DNA of 64,000 nt from Alphaproteobacteria bacterium. Its GTDB lineage: Bacteria; Pseudomonadota; Alphaproteobacteria; UBA8366; Aestuariispiraceae. The stretch's first letter is position 1. Each line of letters begins with the position of its first letter. The stretch spans positions 94,846-158,845 of the forward strand of contig JASJDC010000004.1 of assembly GCA_030065235.1 (NCBI GenBank). Reading direction: 5' to 3'. Below the pieces are notes generated by a model that saw nothing but the letters and a program-made list of their open reading frames with translations, ran no database searches and had not been told where the DNA came from. The position numbers and the translations under genes were made by a program. Below, one piece after another: positions 37,435 through 45,691 of this stretch.

Positions 37435-37929
37435 CTACAAAGCCTTGGCGGCCTCTGTTTCAACCGCCCGTGTCAGCGCCGTCAGCACATTCCGGCTGAG
37501 GCTGTCGCCGTGGCCCTCGATCTGTTCGCGGCGGATCACCGAGAGGGCGTTCACATGCTGCTCCAACAGATCGATATTCAGGTCCTCGACCCGCTTCGTC
37601 TGCAGGACGTAGAGGCAGAAGGAGCAGCCGACCTCGGTAATCAGCGGATAGCCGAAGGTCGCCGCCTGGCCCCGCAAGTCGTGAATCAGACGGAACATTT
37701 CGTCGACAGTCTCGGGGTCCGGCGCCTGTTTAAACGCCGCCATCAGCTGCCGCACCCGCGTCATGTCGAAAGCCAGTTGGACCCGGAACTCGTCGCGCAT
37801 GTTTTTCAGCGCGTCGTCTGCGTCCCGTAAGGCTGCATCGTCCGCGCCGCGCACAGTCCGCGGCGCTTTGATCTTCAGCAAGTTGGGCGGATCCTCGATC
37901 CGCGCCTCTATGTGTGGGGCCGCGACCAT
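37435..37929 (-). CDS. Hpt-domain phosphotransfer protein
   Basis: 164 residues. The helical Hpt motif FRLIHDLRGQAATFGYPLI places the phosphoacceptor at His83, in the usual H-x-x-(K/R)-G setting. No kinase domain. It lies just downstream of a single-domain response regulator on the same strand but has its own promoter, so the two probably form part of one multistep phosphorelay. The cognate kinase is not in the window. Convergent with tlpA, separated by 3 bp. Confidence 0.82.
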   Translation of the reverse strand: MVAAPHIEARIEDPPNLLKIKAPRTVRGADDAALRDADDALKNMRDEFRVQLAFDMTRVRQLMAAFKQAPDPETVDEMFRLIHDLRGQAATFGYPLITEVGCSFCLYVLQTKRVEDLNIDLLEQHVNALSVIRREQIEGHGDSLSRNVLTALTRAVETEAAKAL

Positions 37930-37986
37930 GGCCGAACCCTTCCCTCTTCGCGCGCCTCCGCAAAGGCGTCAACATTAGGATTTCTT

Positions 37987-38015
37987 TATATAATAGGAGC
38001 CTGTGCTGAAATCAA
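37987..38015 (-). promoter_or_regulatory. Promoter of the Hpt gene
   Basis: Minus strand TTGATT (38015-38010), 17-bp spacer, TATATA (37992-37987), in a short AT-rich patch between the response regulator and Hpt genes. Confidence 0.5.
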
Positions 38016-38022
38016 GACGCTT

Positions 38023-38529
38023 CTAGACTAGGAAAGAATCGTCGTCATCGTCGCGGCGTTCCGGACCGTCATAGTCAGGAGACTCGCGCCGCCGGCGATC
38101 CGGACCGAAATAGTCCGTAGACCGGACGAAGGGCCGGGGATTCTCTATGATCGCAAGGACCCGCGCCAATAAGTCCTTGGGCGTCACTGGCTTCACCAGG
38201 AACTCCGTCACGCCATGGTCTCGGGCCATCTCCACGCGCTCTTTTTCGCTATGCCCGGTCAACATGATGACCGGCAAATAACGGTTCGGGCTGTCCGGCT
38301 CGTTGCGGATCATATCCACAAGGTCGAAACCATCCCCCGGCTCCATATCCCAATCGGAGACTACGAAATCCGGGTTCGTCTCGCAGATCACCTCATAGGC
38401 CTCGTAGGCGTCGCGGGCGTGCAGAACCAAACCGACTCCGAGCGACACCAGAATCGCTTCCAGCGTTCGACGCATCATGTCGCTGTCATCGACCACCAAG
38501 CCCCTCAATTGCGACAGATCGCGCCCCAT
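38023..38529 (-). CDS. Single-domain response regulator with basic tail
   Basis: 168 residues. Receiver domain with acidic pocket VVDDSD near residue 14, phosphoacceptor Asp59 in SDWDMEPGDG, LTGHS and Lys in FLVKPVTP. No output domain; instead a C-terminal tail of about 40 residues with two GPDRRRRE/GPERRD motifs and an acidic end (DDDDD). This tail recurs in alphaproteobacterial receivers paired with Hpt proteins. Likely a phosphorelay intermediate or a protein-interaction output. Confidence 0.87.
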   Translation of the reverse strand: MGRDLSQLRGLVVDDSDMMRRTLEAILVSLGVGLVLHARDAYEAYEVICETNPDFVVSDWDMEPGDGFDLVDMIRNEPDSPNRYLPVIMLTGHSEKERVEMARDHGVTEFLVKPVTPKDLLARVLAIIENPRPFVRSTDYFGPDRRRRESPDYDGPERRDDDDDSFLV

Positions 38530-38649
38530 CGCCGCGTCTCAGACCCGATGCTGTAGGAACCGCGACAGGCCGTTCGGCCCAGCGGATTCGACGTTCGTTC
38601 GATTGATCGACAGTCCCGGAGGCGACATGAGCATGGCCTCAGATAGGCG

Positions 38650-39522
38650 CTAACGCGTGGGAACCGGCGCGCCCGACGAATAGTCGTAAAATCCGCGTCC
38701 GGTCTTCCGCCCCAGCCAACCGGCCTCGACATATTTCACCAGCAGCGGACACGGCCGGTATTTGCTATCCGCGAGGTCGTTGTAGAGGACCTGCATGATC
38801 GCCAGACAGGTGTCCAAGCCGATAAAATCGGCAAGCTCCAAAGGCCCGAGCGGATGGTTCGCGCCAAGTTTCATGGCGTTGTCGATCCCAGTTACAGAGC
38901 CGACGCCTTCATAGAGCGTATAGACCGCCTCGTTGATCATCGGCGCCAGAATGCGGTTGACGATGAAGGCCGGGAAATCTTCGGCCACCGCGACCGTTTT
39001 ATGCAGCGAGGCGGCGAAAGCGGTGCATTTCTCAAACGTCTCCTCGGAGGTCTGCAACCCGCGGATCACCTCGACCAGCTTCATCGCCGGCGCCGGGTTC
39101 ATGAAGTGCATGCCGATAAACCGGTCCGGCCGGTCTGACGCCGTAGCCAGACGCGTGATCGAGATCGAGGAGGTGTTGGTCCCGATCCAGGCCTCTTCAT
39201 TCAGATGTTCGGCGATCCGGGCGAAGACCTTGCGCTTGATCTCTTCATCTTCGGCCGCGGTCTCGACCACGACCTCGCAATCGGCGATCTCGGCGAAGTC
39301 CGTGGTGGTGACGATGGCTTTCTTCGCCGCCGTCGACGTCGATTGATCGACGACCCCGCGCTCGGCAAGCCGGTCGAGATGTTGTTCGATCAGGGCGGTC
39401 GCCTGGTTCAGCGCGCTTTGCTGCACATCCACCAACACCACGGACATGCCGTTGACGGCGCAGACCTGGGCCACGCCATGCCCCATCTGCCCCGCGCCCA
39501 CGACGCCCACTTTTCCCACCAT
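38650..39522 (-). CDS. hbd: 3-hydroxybutyryl-CoA dehydrogenase
   Basis: 290-residue NAD(P)-dependent dehydrogenase of short-chain (S)-3-hydroxyacyl-CoA. Rossmann motif GAGQMGHGVAQVCA, then VVETAAEDEEIKRKVF, the catalytic His in GMHFMNPAPAMKLVEVI near residue 139, and the C-terminal helical domain ANHPLGPLELADFIGLDTCL. Just downstream of etfA and etfB on the same strand, consistent with beta-oxidation feeding the ETF. The (S)-stereochemistry means it is not a substitute for PhaB in PHB synthesis. Confidence 0.94.
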   Translation of the reverse strand: MVGKVGVVGAGQMGHGVAQVCAVNGMSVVLVDVQQSALNQATALIEQHLDRLAERGVVDQSTSTAAKKAIVTTTDFAEIADCEVVVETAAEDEEIKRKVFARIAEHLNEEAWIGTNTSSISITRLATASDRPDRFIGMHFMNPAPAMKLVEVIRGLQTSEETFEKCTAFAASLHKTVAVAEDFPAFIVNRILAPMINEAVYTLYEGVGSVTGIDNAMKLGANHPLGPLELADFIGLDTCLAIMQVLYNDLADSKYRPCPLLVKYVEAGWLGRKTGRGFYDYSSGAPVPTR

Positions 39523-39615
39523 TGCGCAACTCCTGAATGCGACGCGCCGGCCCGCTTCACGCCTCTGGCCGGGTCCTGAAACCGGCCAACCGACGGTATG
39601 AGCGTGAACGCCCGA

Positions 39616-40554
39616 TCAGGCTTTGTCCAGTTCCGTATCGAACTCCGGAACGGCCTGGAACAGGTCGGCGACCAGGCCGTAATCGGCGACTTGGAAAATC
39701 GGCGCTTCCTCGTCCTTGTTGATCGCGACGATGACCTTGGAATCCTTCATCCCGGCGAGATGCTGAATGGCGCCGGAAATCCCGACGGCGATATAGAGAT
39801 CGGGGGCCACGACCTTGCCGGTCTGCCCGACCTGATAGTCGTTGGGGACGAAACCGGCGTCAACGGCGGCGCGGGACGCCCCGACGGCGGCCCCCAGCTT
39901 GTCGGCGACTTTCTCCAGCATCGGGAAATTCTCACCGGACTGCATGCCGCGTCCGCCCGAGACGACGATCTTGGCCGAGGTCAATTCCGGCCGTTCGGAT
40001 TCGGTCATCTCGGCGCGCAGGAAGGAGGACAGGCCGCTGGCGCCGGCGCTCGACGCCGGTTCGATAGCGGCCGACCCGCCTTCCGCCGCGACCGCCTCGA
40101 ACCCGGTCATCCGAACCGTGATCAGTTTCACCGCGTCCGACGATTTCACCGTCGCGATCGCGTTGCCTGCGTAAATCGGGCGTTCGAACGTATCGGCGTC
40201 GACAACGGCGGTGATGTCCGAAATCTGCTGCACATCCAGCAAGGCGGCGACCCGAGGCATGATATTCTTGCCGTAGGTGTCGGCCGGAGCCCAGATATGG
40301 CTATATCCACCGGCGAGGCCGAAGATCAGGGGCGCGACATCCTCGGCCATGTTCGCCTCAAGTTCCGGCGCGTCGGCGACCAGCACCTTGGCGACGCCGG
40401 CGATCTTCGCCGCCGCTTCGGCGACGCCGGCGCAGCCCGCGCCCGCAACGAGCAAATCAATATCGCCGCCGACGGCCTGCGCCGCCGCGATCGTATTCAG
40501 GGTCGCGGGTTTCACCTCCGCATTGTCGTGTTCAACGAGAACCAGATTGCTCAC
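39616..40554 (-). CDS. etfA: Electron transfer flavoprotein, alpha subunit
   Basis: 312 residues. Carries the FAD that takes electrons from acyl-CoA dehydrogenases to ETF-ubiquinone oxidoreductase. The C-terminal FAD domain is complete: [42 protein letters not shown] and [21 protein letters not shown]. Directly follows etfB (70 bp), in the usual etfB-etfA order. Confidence 0.96.
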   Translation of the reverse strand: MSNLVLVEHDNAEVKPATLNTIAAAQAVGGDIDLLVAGAGCAGVAEAAAKIAGVAKVLVADAPELEANMAEDVAPLIFGLAGGYSHIWAPADTYGKNIMPRVAALLDVQQISDITAVVDADTFERPIYAGNAIATVKSSDAVKLITVRMTGFEAVAAEGGSAAIEPASSAGASGLSSFLRAEMTESERPELTSAKIVVSGGRGMQSGENFPMLEKVADKLGAAVGASRAAVDAGFVPNDYQVGQTGKVVAPDLYIAVGISGAIQHLAGMKDSKVIVAINKDEEAPIFQVADYGLVADLFQAVPEFDTELDKA

Positions 40555-40624
40555 AGGCCATCTCCCATTCCGCTCGCGATCCTTGCGCCGCGCGCCGTCG
40601 TTTCAGGCGCCGAGCGGCAGCGGA

Positions 40625-41374
40625 TCAAATCACCTTCGCTTCGTTTTTCAGCTTGTCGACCAACTCGCCGACAGAGCCGACCATCACGCCCGCTTCCCGC
40701 TTCGGCGGCTCGGCGACTTTAAGGACTTCCAGGCGCTTGGCGGTGTCGACGCCCAGATCGGCTGGGGTCATTACGTCGATCGGCTTTTTCTTCGCCTTCA
40801 TTATGTTGGGCAGCGAGGCGTAGCGCGGCTCGTTCAGCCGCAGATCCACGGTAACCGCGCCCGGCAGTTTGATATTGATCGTCTCCAGGCCGCCATCGAC
40901 CTCGCGCGTGACATCCATTGCGCCATCGCCGATCTCGATCTTCGACGCGAAGGTCGCTTGCGGCCAGCCCATCAGGCCCGCCAGCATCTGGCCGGTCTGG
41001 TTGCTGTCATCGTCGATCGCCTGCTTGCCCAGGATCACGAGCCCGGGCTCTTCCTTCTCGACCACCGCCTTCAGCAGCTTCGCGACCGCCAGGGGTTCGA
41101 CATCCGGCTCCGCCTCAATCAGGACGCCGCGATCGGCCCCCATGGCCAGCGCCGTGCGGATCGTCTCCTGGCTCTGGGTCGCGCCGATCGACACGGCGAT
41201 GATCTCGGTCACCTTGCCCGCTTCCCTCAGCCGGAGCGCCTCTTCGACGGCGATCTCGTCGAACGGGTTCATCGACATTTTCACATTCGCCGTCTCTACG
41301 CCGGACTGATCCGGTTTGACCCGGATTTTAACGTTGTAGTCGACGACCCGTTTGACGGGGACCAAGACTTTCAT
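40625..41374 (-). CDS. etfB: Electron transfer flavoprotein, beta subunit
   Basis: 249 residues from the ATG at 41374 ([22 protein letters not shown]), the conserved start of the family; an upstream in-frame start adds 24 unrelated residues. AMP-binding segment [22 protein letters not shown] and the subunit signature around [22 protein letters not shown] near residue 190 are present. Pairs with EtfA to carry electrons to the quinone pool. Confidence 0.96.
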   Translation of the reverse strand: MKVLVPVKRVVDYNVKIRVKPDQSGVETANVKMSMNPFDEIAVEEALRLREAGKVTEIIAVSIGATQSQETIRTALAMGADRGVLIEAEPDVEPLAVAKLLKAVVEKEEPGLVILGKQAIDDDSNQTGQMLAGLMGWPQATFASKIEIGDGAMDVTREVDGGLETINIKLPGAVTVDLRLNEPRYASLPNIMKAKKKPIDVMTPADLGVDTAKRLEVLKVAEPPKREAGVMVGSVGELVDKLKNEAKVI

Positions 41375-41564
41375 ATCCGGGGATCCTTCATGCCTATGTG
41401 CCATGTCTGTGTGGCGCAGCGTGGGAACCGTCGGCGATTTCGCCAAAGGCCGTGCCGCGTGTGACCTGCTTTCGGGTGTTTAGGACCGGCGCCGATGCGG
41501 GTCAAGCCGCCGCAAAGCCGCATTCTCGCCGATTTGCGACCCCCTTCCCTGCGCGCCTGAAGCG

Positions 41565-42278
41565 TCAGGTCCGCACAGACCCGTCGAGGCGCCAGACCCG
41601 AACCGTGGTCTCGACCGCCAAGTCGGGGGCGATCTCGCCGGCCGGCGCCACGGGCCAAACCCATTCCGCCTGAACCGGCGCCCCGGCCAGGGCGGGCGGC
41701 GTCAACGGGTCGGTCAGGATCATGCCTGTCGCGCCGTCCTGACGCCGCCTTTCGCTGTCGCCGATGATCAGGACCTGCCGCGCCCGCTGGCGAAGCCAGA
41801 CGACATGCGCCTCACGCAGCGCCGATTCGCCGCCGCCAAAAGCGACGCCCAATTGCGAGATTAGATTCAGCGAGACGATCAGATCGAGTGGGGCCGCGGG
41901 CGTGTAATCCGGCCCGACGCGCCCGGTGACATCCGCGTGAACCAGCCGGACCATCGGCTTTCTGCGGGCGCGGCGCCGCATGCGCCAGGGGTGGACTGCA
42001 TCCACCAGATCGATCGCGCCCGCCCGCGCCGAAAGAACTTCCAAGGGCAGGTCGAAACCGTGCCCCGAGCCAATCACGGCGATGCGCGGTTCCGGCCCTA
42101 AGTCGGCCATCCCCAGAGCGTCGAGTATCGCCTGCTTGGACTGTGTAAGATGCGGGTCCCAGGCGCGCAGTTGGCGGCGATAGCGGGCCCCGATGGCGAC
42201 GCTTTCCCTAAGGAGCCCGGTGCGCCGCGCCCAGGCCGGACAGGGCGTCAGCAGATAGGTCAGCGCTTCAAGGATCAC
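41565..42278 (-). CDS. Hypothetical protein, Rossmann/SAM-methyltransferase-like
   Basis: 237 residues. IAVIGSGHGFDLPLEVLS near residue 70 resembles the glycine-rich first strand of class I methyltransferases, followed by an acidic IDLVDAV and a DLIVSLNLISQL strand. The rest is not typical and no catalytic motif is seen. Activity is unknown. Ends about 190 bp before etfB on the same strand. Confidence 0.55.
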   Translation of the reverse strand: MILEALTYLLTPCPAWARRTGLLRESVAIGARYRRQLRAWDPHLTQSKQAILDALGMADLGPEPRIAVIGSGHGFDLPLEVLSARAGAIDLVDAVHPWRMRRRARRKPMVRLVHADVTGRVGPDYTPAAPLDLIVSLNLISQLGVAFGGGESALREAHVVWLRQRARQVLIIGDSERRRQDGATGMILTDPLTPPALAGAPVQAEWVWPVAPAGEIAPDLAVETTVRVWRLDGSVRT

Positions 42279-42323
42279 GCACAGCCCCTCGAAACCGGCC
42301 GGCGGCGGCCAGCGCCTTTCGGG

Positions 42324-42626
42324 CTAGACCAGCACACGCTCCACCACCAACAGCGCGACAATGACCAGCATGCCGATGATGGCGACCTGTTTCTGCAGAT
42401 TGATGAAACGCATGCCCTCGTCCGTATAGACGAGATGCTTATGCTTGAAGAGCGAGTCCTTCAGCATAAACGCGCCGCCATGCGCGCGCTTGTGACGCAG
42501 CGCCAGGATCTGCAGCACGATCACCGCGACGATCACGGCGACAAAGGCGACGAATGACAGGATCACAAAGATCGACGGCTCGACCGCTTCGCCGCCAGGG
42601 GGCGCGGTCAGAGCGTCGCCGAACAC
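42324..42626 (-). CDS. Small two-helix membrane protein
   Basis: 100 residues with two hydrophobic helices (about 18-42 and 79-99) joined by a polar loop rich in His and Lys (LRHKRAHGG, LFKHKHLVYTDEG). No known domain is recognised. Sits between the PduO gene and the methyltransferase-like gene on the same strand, 45-bp or shorter gaps, so probably co-transcribed. Confidence 0.65.
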   Translation of the reverse strand: MFGDALTAPPGGEAVEPSIFVILSFVAFVAVIVAVIVLQILALRHKRAHGGAFMLKDSLFKHKHLVYTDEGMRFINLQKQVAIIGMLVIVALLVVERVLV

Positions 42627-42650
42627 CGGAGGCCTCTCATCGGTTGGCGC

Positions 42651-43226
42651 TCATCGATTAGCGCCGGGGACCCACAGCACGTCGCCCGCGCCATTATCGT
42701 TGCAGGTCCGCGACAGTACGAAGAGCAGATCGGAAAGACGGTTCAGATATTTCACCGCATCCGGATTAACCGTTTCCGCTTCGGTCAGAGCGACAACATC
42801 GCGCTCGGCCCGCCGGACCACGGTGCGCGCCTGATGCAGATAGGCCGACGCCGCCGACCCGCCCGGCAGGACGAAGCTTTTCAGGTCCGACAGCGGTTCA
42901 TTATAGCGGTCGATTTCGGTCTCCAGGCGGTCGACTTGCGCGGCGATGATGCGCAATGCGCCGGCCCCGCGCTTGCCGTCTTCCGGCGTGCACAGGTCCG
43001 CGCCGAGATCGAACAGGTCGTTCTGAACCCGCGACAGAAGACCATCCAAATCGGGATGCGACGCCGCATCCACATGCAGCCGGACAAGGCCGAGGATCGC
43101 GTTCGCCTCGTCCACTGTCCCGTACGAGGCGACGCGCAGATCGTATTTCGGACGCCGCGAGCCGTCGCCGAGCGAGGTCTCGCCCGCGTCGCCGCCGCGC
43201 GTGTAAATCTTCGTCAATGTCACCAT
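42651..43226 (-). CDS. pduO: Cob(I)alamin adenosyltransferase, PduO type
   Basis: 191 residues. Transfers the adenosyl group of ATP to cob(I)alamin, giving adenosylcobalamin. N-terminal ATP-binding motif TKIYTRGGDAGETSLGDGSRRPK, VASYGTVDEANAILGLVR, and the C-terminal VVRRAERDVVAL and LNRLSDLLFVLSRTCN segments are diagnostic. Adenosylcobalamin is needed by the NrdJ reductase encoded about 18 kb away. The genes on both sides encode small membrane proteins on the same strand. Confidence 0.95.
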   Translation of the reverse strand: MVTLTKIYTRGGDAGETSLGDGSRRPKYDLRVASYGTVDEANAILGLVRLHVDAASHPDLDGLLSRVQNDLFDLGADLCTPEDGKRGAGALRIIAAQVDRLETEIDRYNEPLSDLKSFVLPGGSAASAYLHQARTVVRRAERDVVALTEAETVNPDAVKYLNRLSDLLFVLSRTCNDNGAGDVLWVPGANR

Positions 43227-43241
43227 GGGAAGCGCCTGTGG

Positions 43242-43445
43242 TTAGCCGTCGCCGCGCAGCAGCATCAAACCAATGGCGAACATCGCCAGAGCGAACGCCT
43301 GGGCGACGATCCGGTAGCGCATCAGCTTGTTGCCCCAGCGCTGGTTGAACTCACCGCCGCGCGCCATCGCGATGAGGCCCGTCGCCAGGATGCCAAGGGT
43401 CAGCGCCATGCCGACGCCCATCAGAATGATTGCAAAAACAGCCAT
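43242..43445 (-). CDS. HIG1-domain small membrane protein
   Basis: 67 residues, two transmembrane helices (about 3-26 and 46-63) joined by the loop ARGGEFNQRWGNKLMRYRIVAQ, which matches the HIG1 (hypoxia-induced gene 1) domain pattern with its conserved Asn, Met-Arg and Arg. Mitochondrial HIG1 proteins bind cytochrome oxidase and respiratory supercomplexes; a similar role is plausible but unproven here. First gene of the PduO run. Confidence 0.82.
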   Translation of the reverse strand: MAVFAIILMGVGMALTLGILATGLIAMARGGEFNQRWGNKLMRYRIVAQAFALAMFAIGLMLLRGDG

Positions 43446-43510
43446 GCGCCGGATATAGGCGTTTCAGGACCGCCAGGCAAAGCGAAAAGCGCTGCGATCA
43501 AATGGCCGTC

Positions 43511-44014
43511 TTAGGGGGCGGGCACTTTCACATAGCTCTTATAGTGATCCAGCGTGACCCAGACCAACCAGCGTCCCGGCGCGTCGCGCACATAGACAAG
43601 ACGCTTGGCCCCGCGCCTGCCGCAATCATAGTCCAGATCGGCGATTCGGTAGGATCCCTCATGGATGCGCGGCAGCAAACCTTCCCGGTTTTCGAACGGA
43701 TAGGCGCCGATCGCGCTCCCCAACGCGGAGACGCACAGGTCCCGCCCCGGCGACCAACCCTTGGCGCGGGCCTGGCGCTTGGACAAGTAACAGTCGGGCG
43801 CGCGGCCGGTGCGTTGGATCGTCGCGACAGCCCCGGCGAAAGCCCGCGGATGCCGAAGCCCGATGCTTTCCGCGAATTCGGTCAGATGCTCGGCGAGGAG
43901 GGAGTTGACCGGTTCCTGACTTCCACAAACGAAATCGGCTGCTTGGACAGGGCTCGCCGCGGCCTGCCCCAAGATGAGGCCAAGCAGCAGAAGGATGGCC
44001 AGCAGGCGACGCAT
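43511..44014 (-). CDS. Exported barnase/RNase N1-fold protein lacking the catalytic glutamate
   Basis: 167 residues from the ATG at 44014. Signal peptide about residues 1-25. The C-terminal half follows barnase closely: YLSKRQARAKGW (76-87), ENREGLLP (108-115), SYRIADLDY (121-129), RRGAKRLVYV (133-142) and TLDHYKSY (154-161). By this alignment the barnase Arg83, Arg87 and His102 equivalents are present (Arg133/134, Arg138, His157), but the general-base Glu73 is Ile124, encoded ATC. It also has four or five cysteines in the mature part, unlike barnase. Could be an inactive RNase fold, or one with a different mechanism. No barstar-like gene is recognised nearby. Confidence 0.75.
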   Translation of the reverse strand: MRRLLAILLLLGLILGQAAASPVQAADFVCGSQEPVNSLLAEHLTEFAESIGLRHPRAFAGAVATIQRTGRAPDCYLSKRQARAKGWSPGRDLCVSALGSAIGAYPFENREGLLPRIHEGSYRIADLDYDCGRRGAKRLVYVRDAPGRWLVWVTLDHYKSYVKVPAP

Positions 44015-44139
44015 CAGTTGCGCGCCGAGAGCAGGCCGCATGCGATGACCTGCGCCTGTATCTCAGCCGCAGCGGCGCAATAGTCGGACGCAGCGGACAG
44101 GGCGCGACCCGCATGGTCGAGTTGATCGGCAGTCTGCAT
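44014..44139 (-). CDS. Possible small ORF coupled to the barnase-like gene
   Basis: 41 codons from ATG at 44139 to TGA at 44014-44016; the stop overlaps the start of the barnase-like gene (TGATG). The peptide is Ala-rich with two Cys and likely helical (DHAGRALSAASDYCAAAA). No good ribosome site, no recognised family. It may simply be chance, but the stop/start overlap is typical of coupled genes. Confidence 0.25.
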   Translation of the reverse strand: MQTADQLDHAGRALSAASDYCAAAAEIQAQVIACGLLSARN

Positions 44140-44234
44140 ACCGAAATAACAGACAGAGCCGCGATGACTTGAAAAGCAGGCGAAATGTCCGCCAGAGCCG
44201 CGGCCGGCGCGCGCCAGCGTTCAATCAGGGCTTG

Positions 44235-44555
44235 TCAGTCGCGCGTCTTCTTTGGCGGCGTCACGGCGCGCCCGCCGGCGCGGCCGCTGGGTTTATGCGC
44301 CTTGCGCCGCGTCGAGGGGCTGGGAAAACTGAGGATATTGCTCTCATGCGGCAGGCTCGCCGGCGGCGTGCGGTCCAGGACATATTCGCCGCCTTGGGCG
44401 TCCAAGGCCGCAATCTCCGCCTGTTCCGGGCGCTGTTCGTCTTCAAAGGCGTTGAAGATTTCACCGGCGGCGAGCGGATAAATCGCGCTGTACCCGCCGT
44501 GGCGATACCGAACCATGCAAGAAGGGCGTCGTCGATACGTCCATAGACCGGACAT
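44235..44555 (-). CDS. Hypothetical protein with basic tail
   Basis: 106 residues from the ATG at 44555, behind a TAGGAGA ribosome site. The N-terminal 35 residues look folded (WTYRRRPSCMVRYRHGGYSAIYPL), the middle is acidic, and the last 30 residues are Lys/Arg/Pro-rich (STRRKAHKPSGRAGGR). No signal peptide or membrane segment. Not recognised. Lies between the barnase-like gene and the divergent AEC transporter. Confidence 0.55.
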   Translation of the reverse strand: MSGLWTYRRRPSCMVRYRHGGYSAIYPLAAGEIFNAFEDEQRPEQAEIAALDAQGGEYVLDRTPPASLPHESNILSFPSPSTRRKAHKPSGRAGGRAVTPPKKTRD

Positions 44556-44716
44556 GACAGCGTCTCCTACCGAAATGCTCGTCACATGTGGCATGAGTCT
44601 GCCGGTTCCGCAAGACAACCGGCCGCTTGCCGGATCGGCCGCGCCGACGCATGGTCCGGCCGTTCGCCGGCCCGACCGTGAGAGCTGTTGACGCCGGGAC
44701 CACGCAAGGGGGCCGT

Positions 44717-45670
44717 TTGTACGTCGTACTCGAAATCGTCGCGCCGGTGATCGGCATCCTGTTACTCGGCTACGTCGCCGCGCGGGTCGGATGGTTCGGG
44801 CGTGACGCTGCGGACGGTCTGGGCAAATTCGTCTTCAATTTCGCCATCCCCTGCTTCCTGTTCCGCATCTTTGCGACCCGTGAACTGCCAGACGCCATAC
44901 CTTGGGACCTGTTCGGGGGGTACTATCTGCCTTTGATCAGCGTCTACATCCTGGCGGCTGTTTTGGGCCGGCGGGTCTTCGGGCGCGATTGGATGGGCGC
45001 GATCATGACCGGATTCACCGCGTCTTTCGGCAACACGGTGCTTTTGGGCGTGCCTTTGGTGCTGCGCGCCTTCGGCGAAGAAGGCGCCATTCCGGTCTTC
45101 CTGATCATCAGCCTGCACGGCCTGACCCTGATGACCGCGACGACGATCTTCCTGGAGGTCGCCAAGAGCGGCCAGTCGGCCGCCGTCGCCTCGCCGGGCG
45201 CCATCGCGCTTCAGGCGCTGCGCGGCGTCTCGCGCAATCCGTTGATCGGCGGATTGGCGCTGGGACTCGCGTTCAATTTCGGCGGTGTTCCGGTCCCGAA
45301 ACTCGCCGACGATTTCCTCGCCCTGATGCAAGGGGCGGTCGTGCCCTGCGCCCTGTTCGCCATGGGAACGTCGCTGGCGCAATACGGATTCCGGGGCAGG
45401 CTAGGCCAGTCCCTCACGCTGGTCGCCTTAAAATGCGTGCTGTTTCCCGGCCTGGTCTTCGCGGCGACAGCCCTGATTTTCGAGCTACCGCCGGTCTGGA
45501 CGGCCGTCGCCGTGCTAATCGCGGCGATGCCCTCCGGCGTCAACGCCTATCTGTTCGCCAATCGCTACGGGTCGGGAGAGGCCATGGCTTCGACCTCGAT
45601 CGTCCTGTCGACGGTATTTTCGATCTTTTCGATCCCGGCCGTACTCTACTACTATAACGTGACGCTGTGA
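44717..45670 (+). CDS. AEC-family (auxin efflux carrier-like) transporter
   Basis: 317 residues from a TTG at 44717 behind AGGGGG; upstream in-frame starts would add a 30-residue polar stretch, whereas AEC proteins begin directly with a helix (VLEIVAPVIGILLLGYVA). About ten transmembrane helices in two five-helix halves, with the crossover-type FNFAIPCFLFRI and AAMPSGVNAYLFANRYG segments. AEC carriers export or import carboxylates and similar small acids; the substrate is unknown. Followed 21 bp later by a Nudix gene. Confidence 0.85.
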   Translation: MYVVLEIVAPVIGILLLGYVAARVGWFGRDAADGLGKFVFNFAIPCFLFRIFATRELPDAIPWDLFGGYYLPLISVYILAAVLGRRVFGRDWMGAIMTGFTASFGNTVLLGVPLVLRAFGEEGAIPVFLIISLHGLTLMTATTIFLEVAKSGQSAAVASPGAIALQALRGVSRNPLIGGLALGLAFNFGGVPVPKLADDFLALMQGAVVPCALFAMGTSLAQYGFRGRLGQSLTLVALKCVLFPGLVFAATALIFELPPVWTAVAVLIAAMPSGVNAYLFANRYGSGEAMASTSIVLSTVFSIFSIPAVLYYYNVTL

Positions 45671-45691
45671 ACGCGTGAGTTAGGATGGCCC

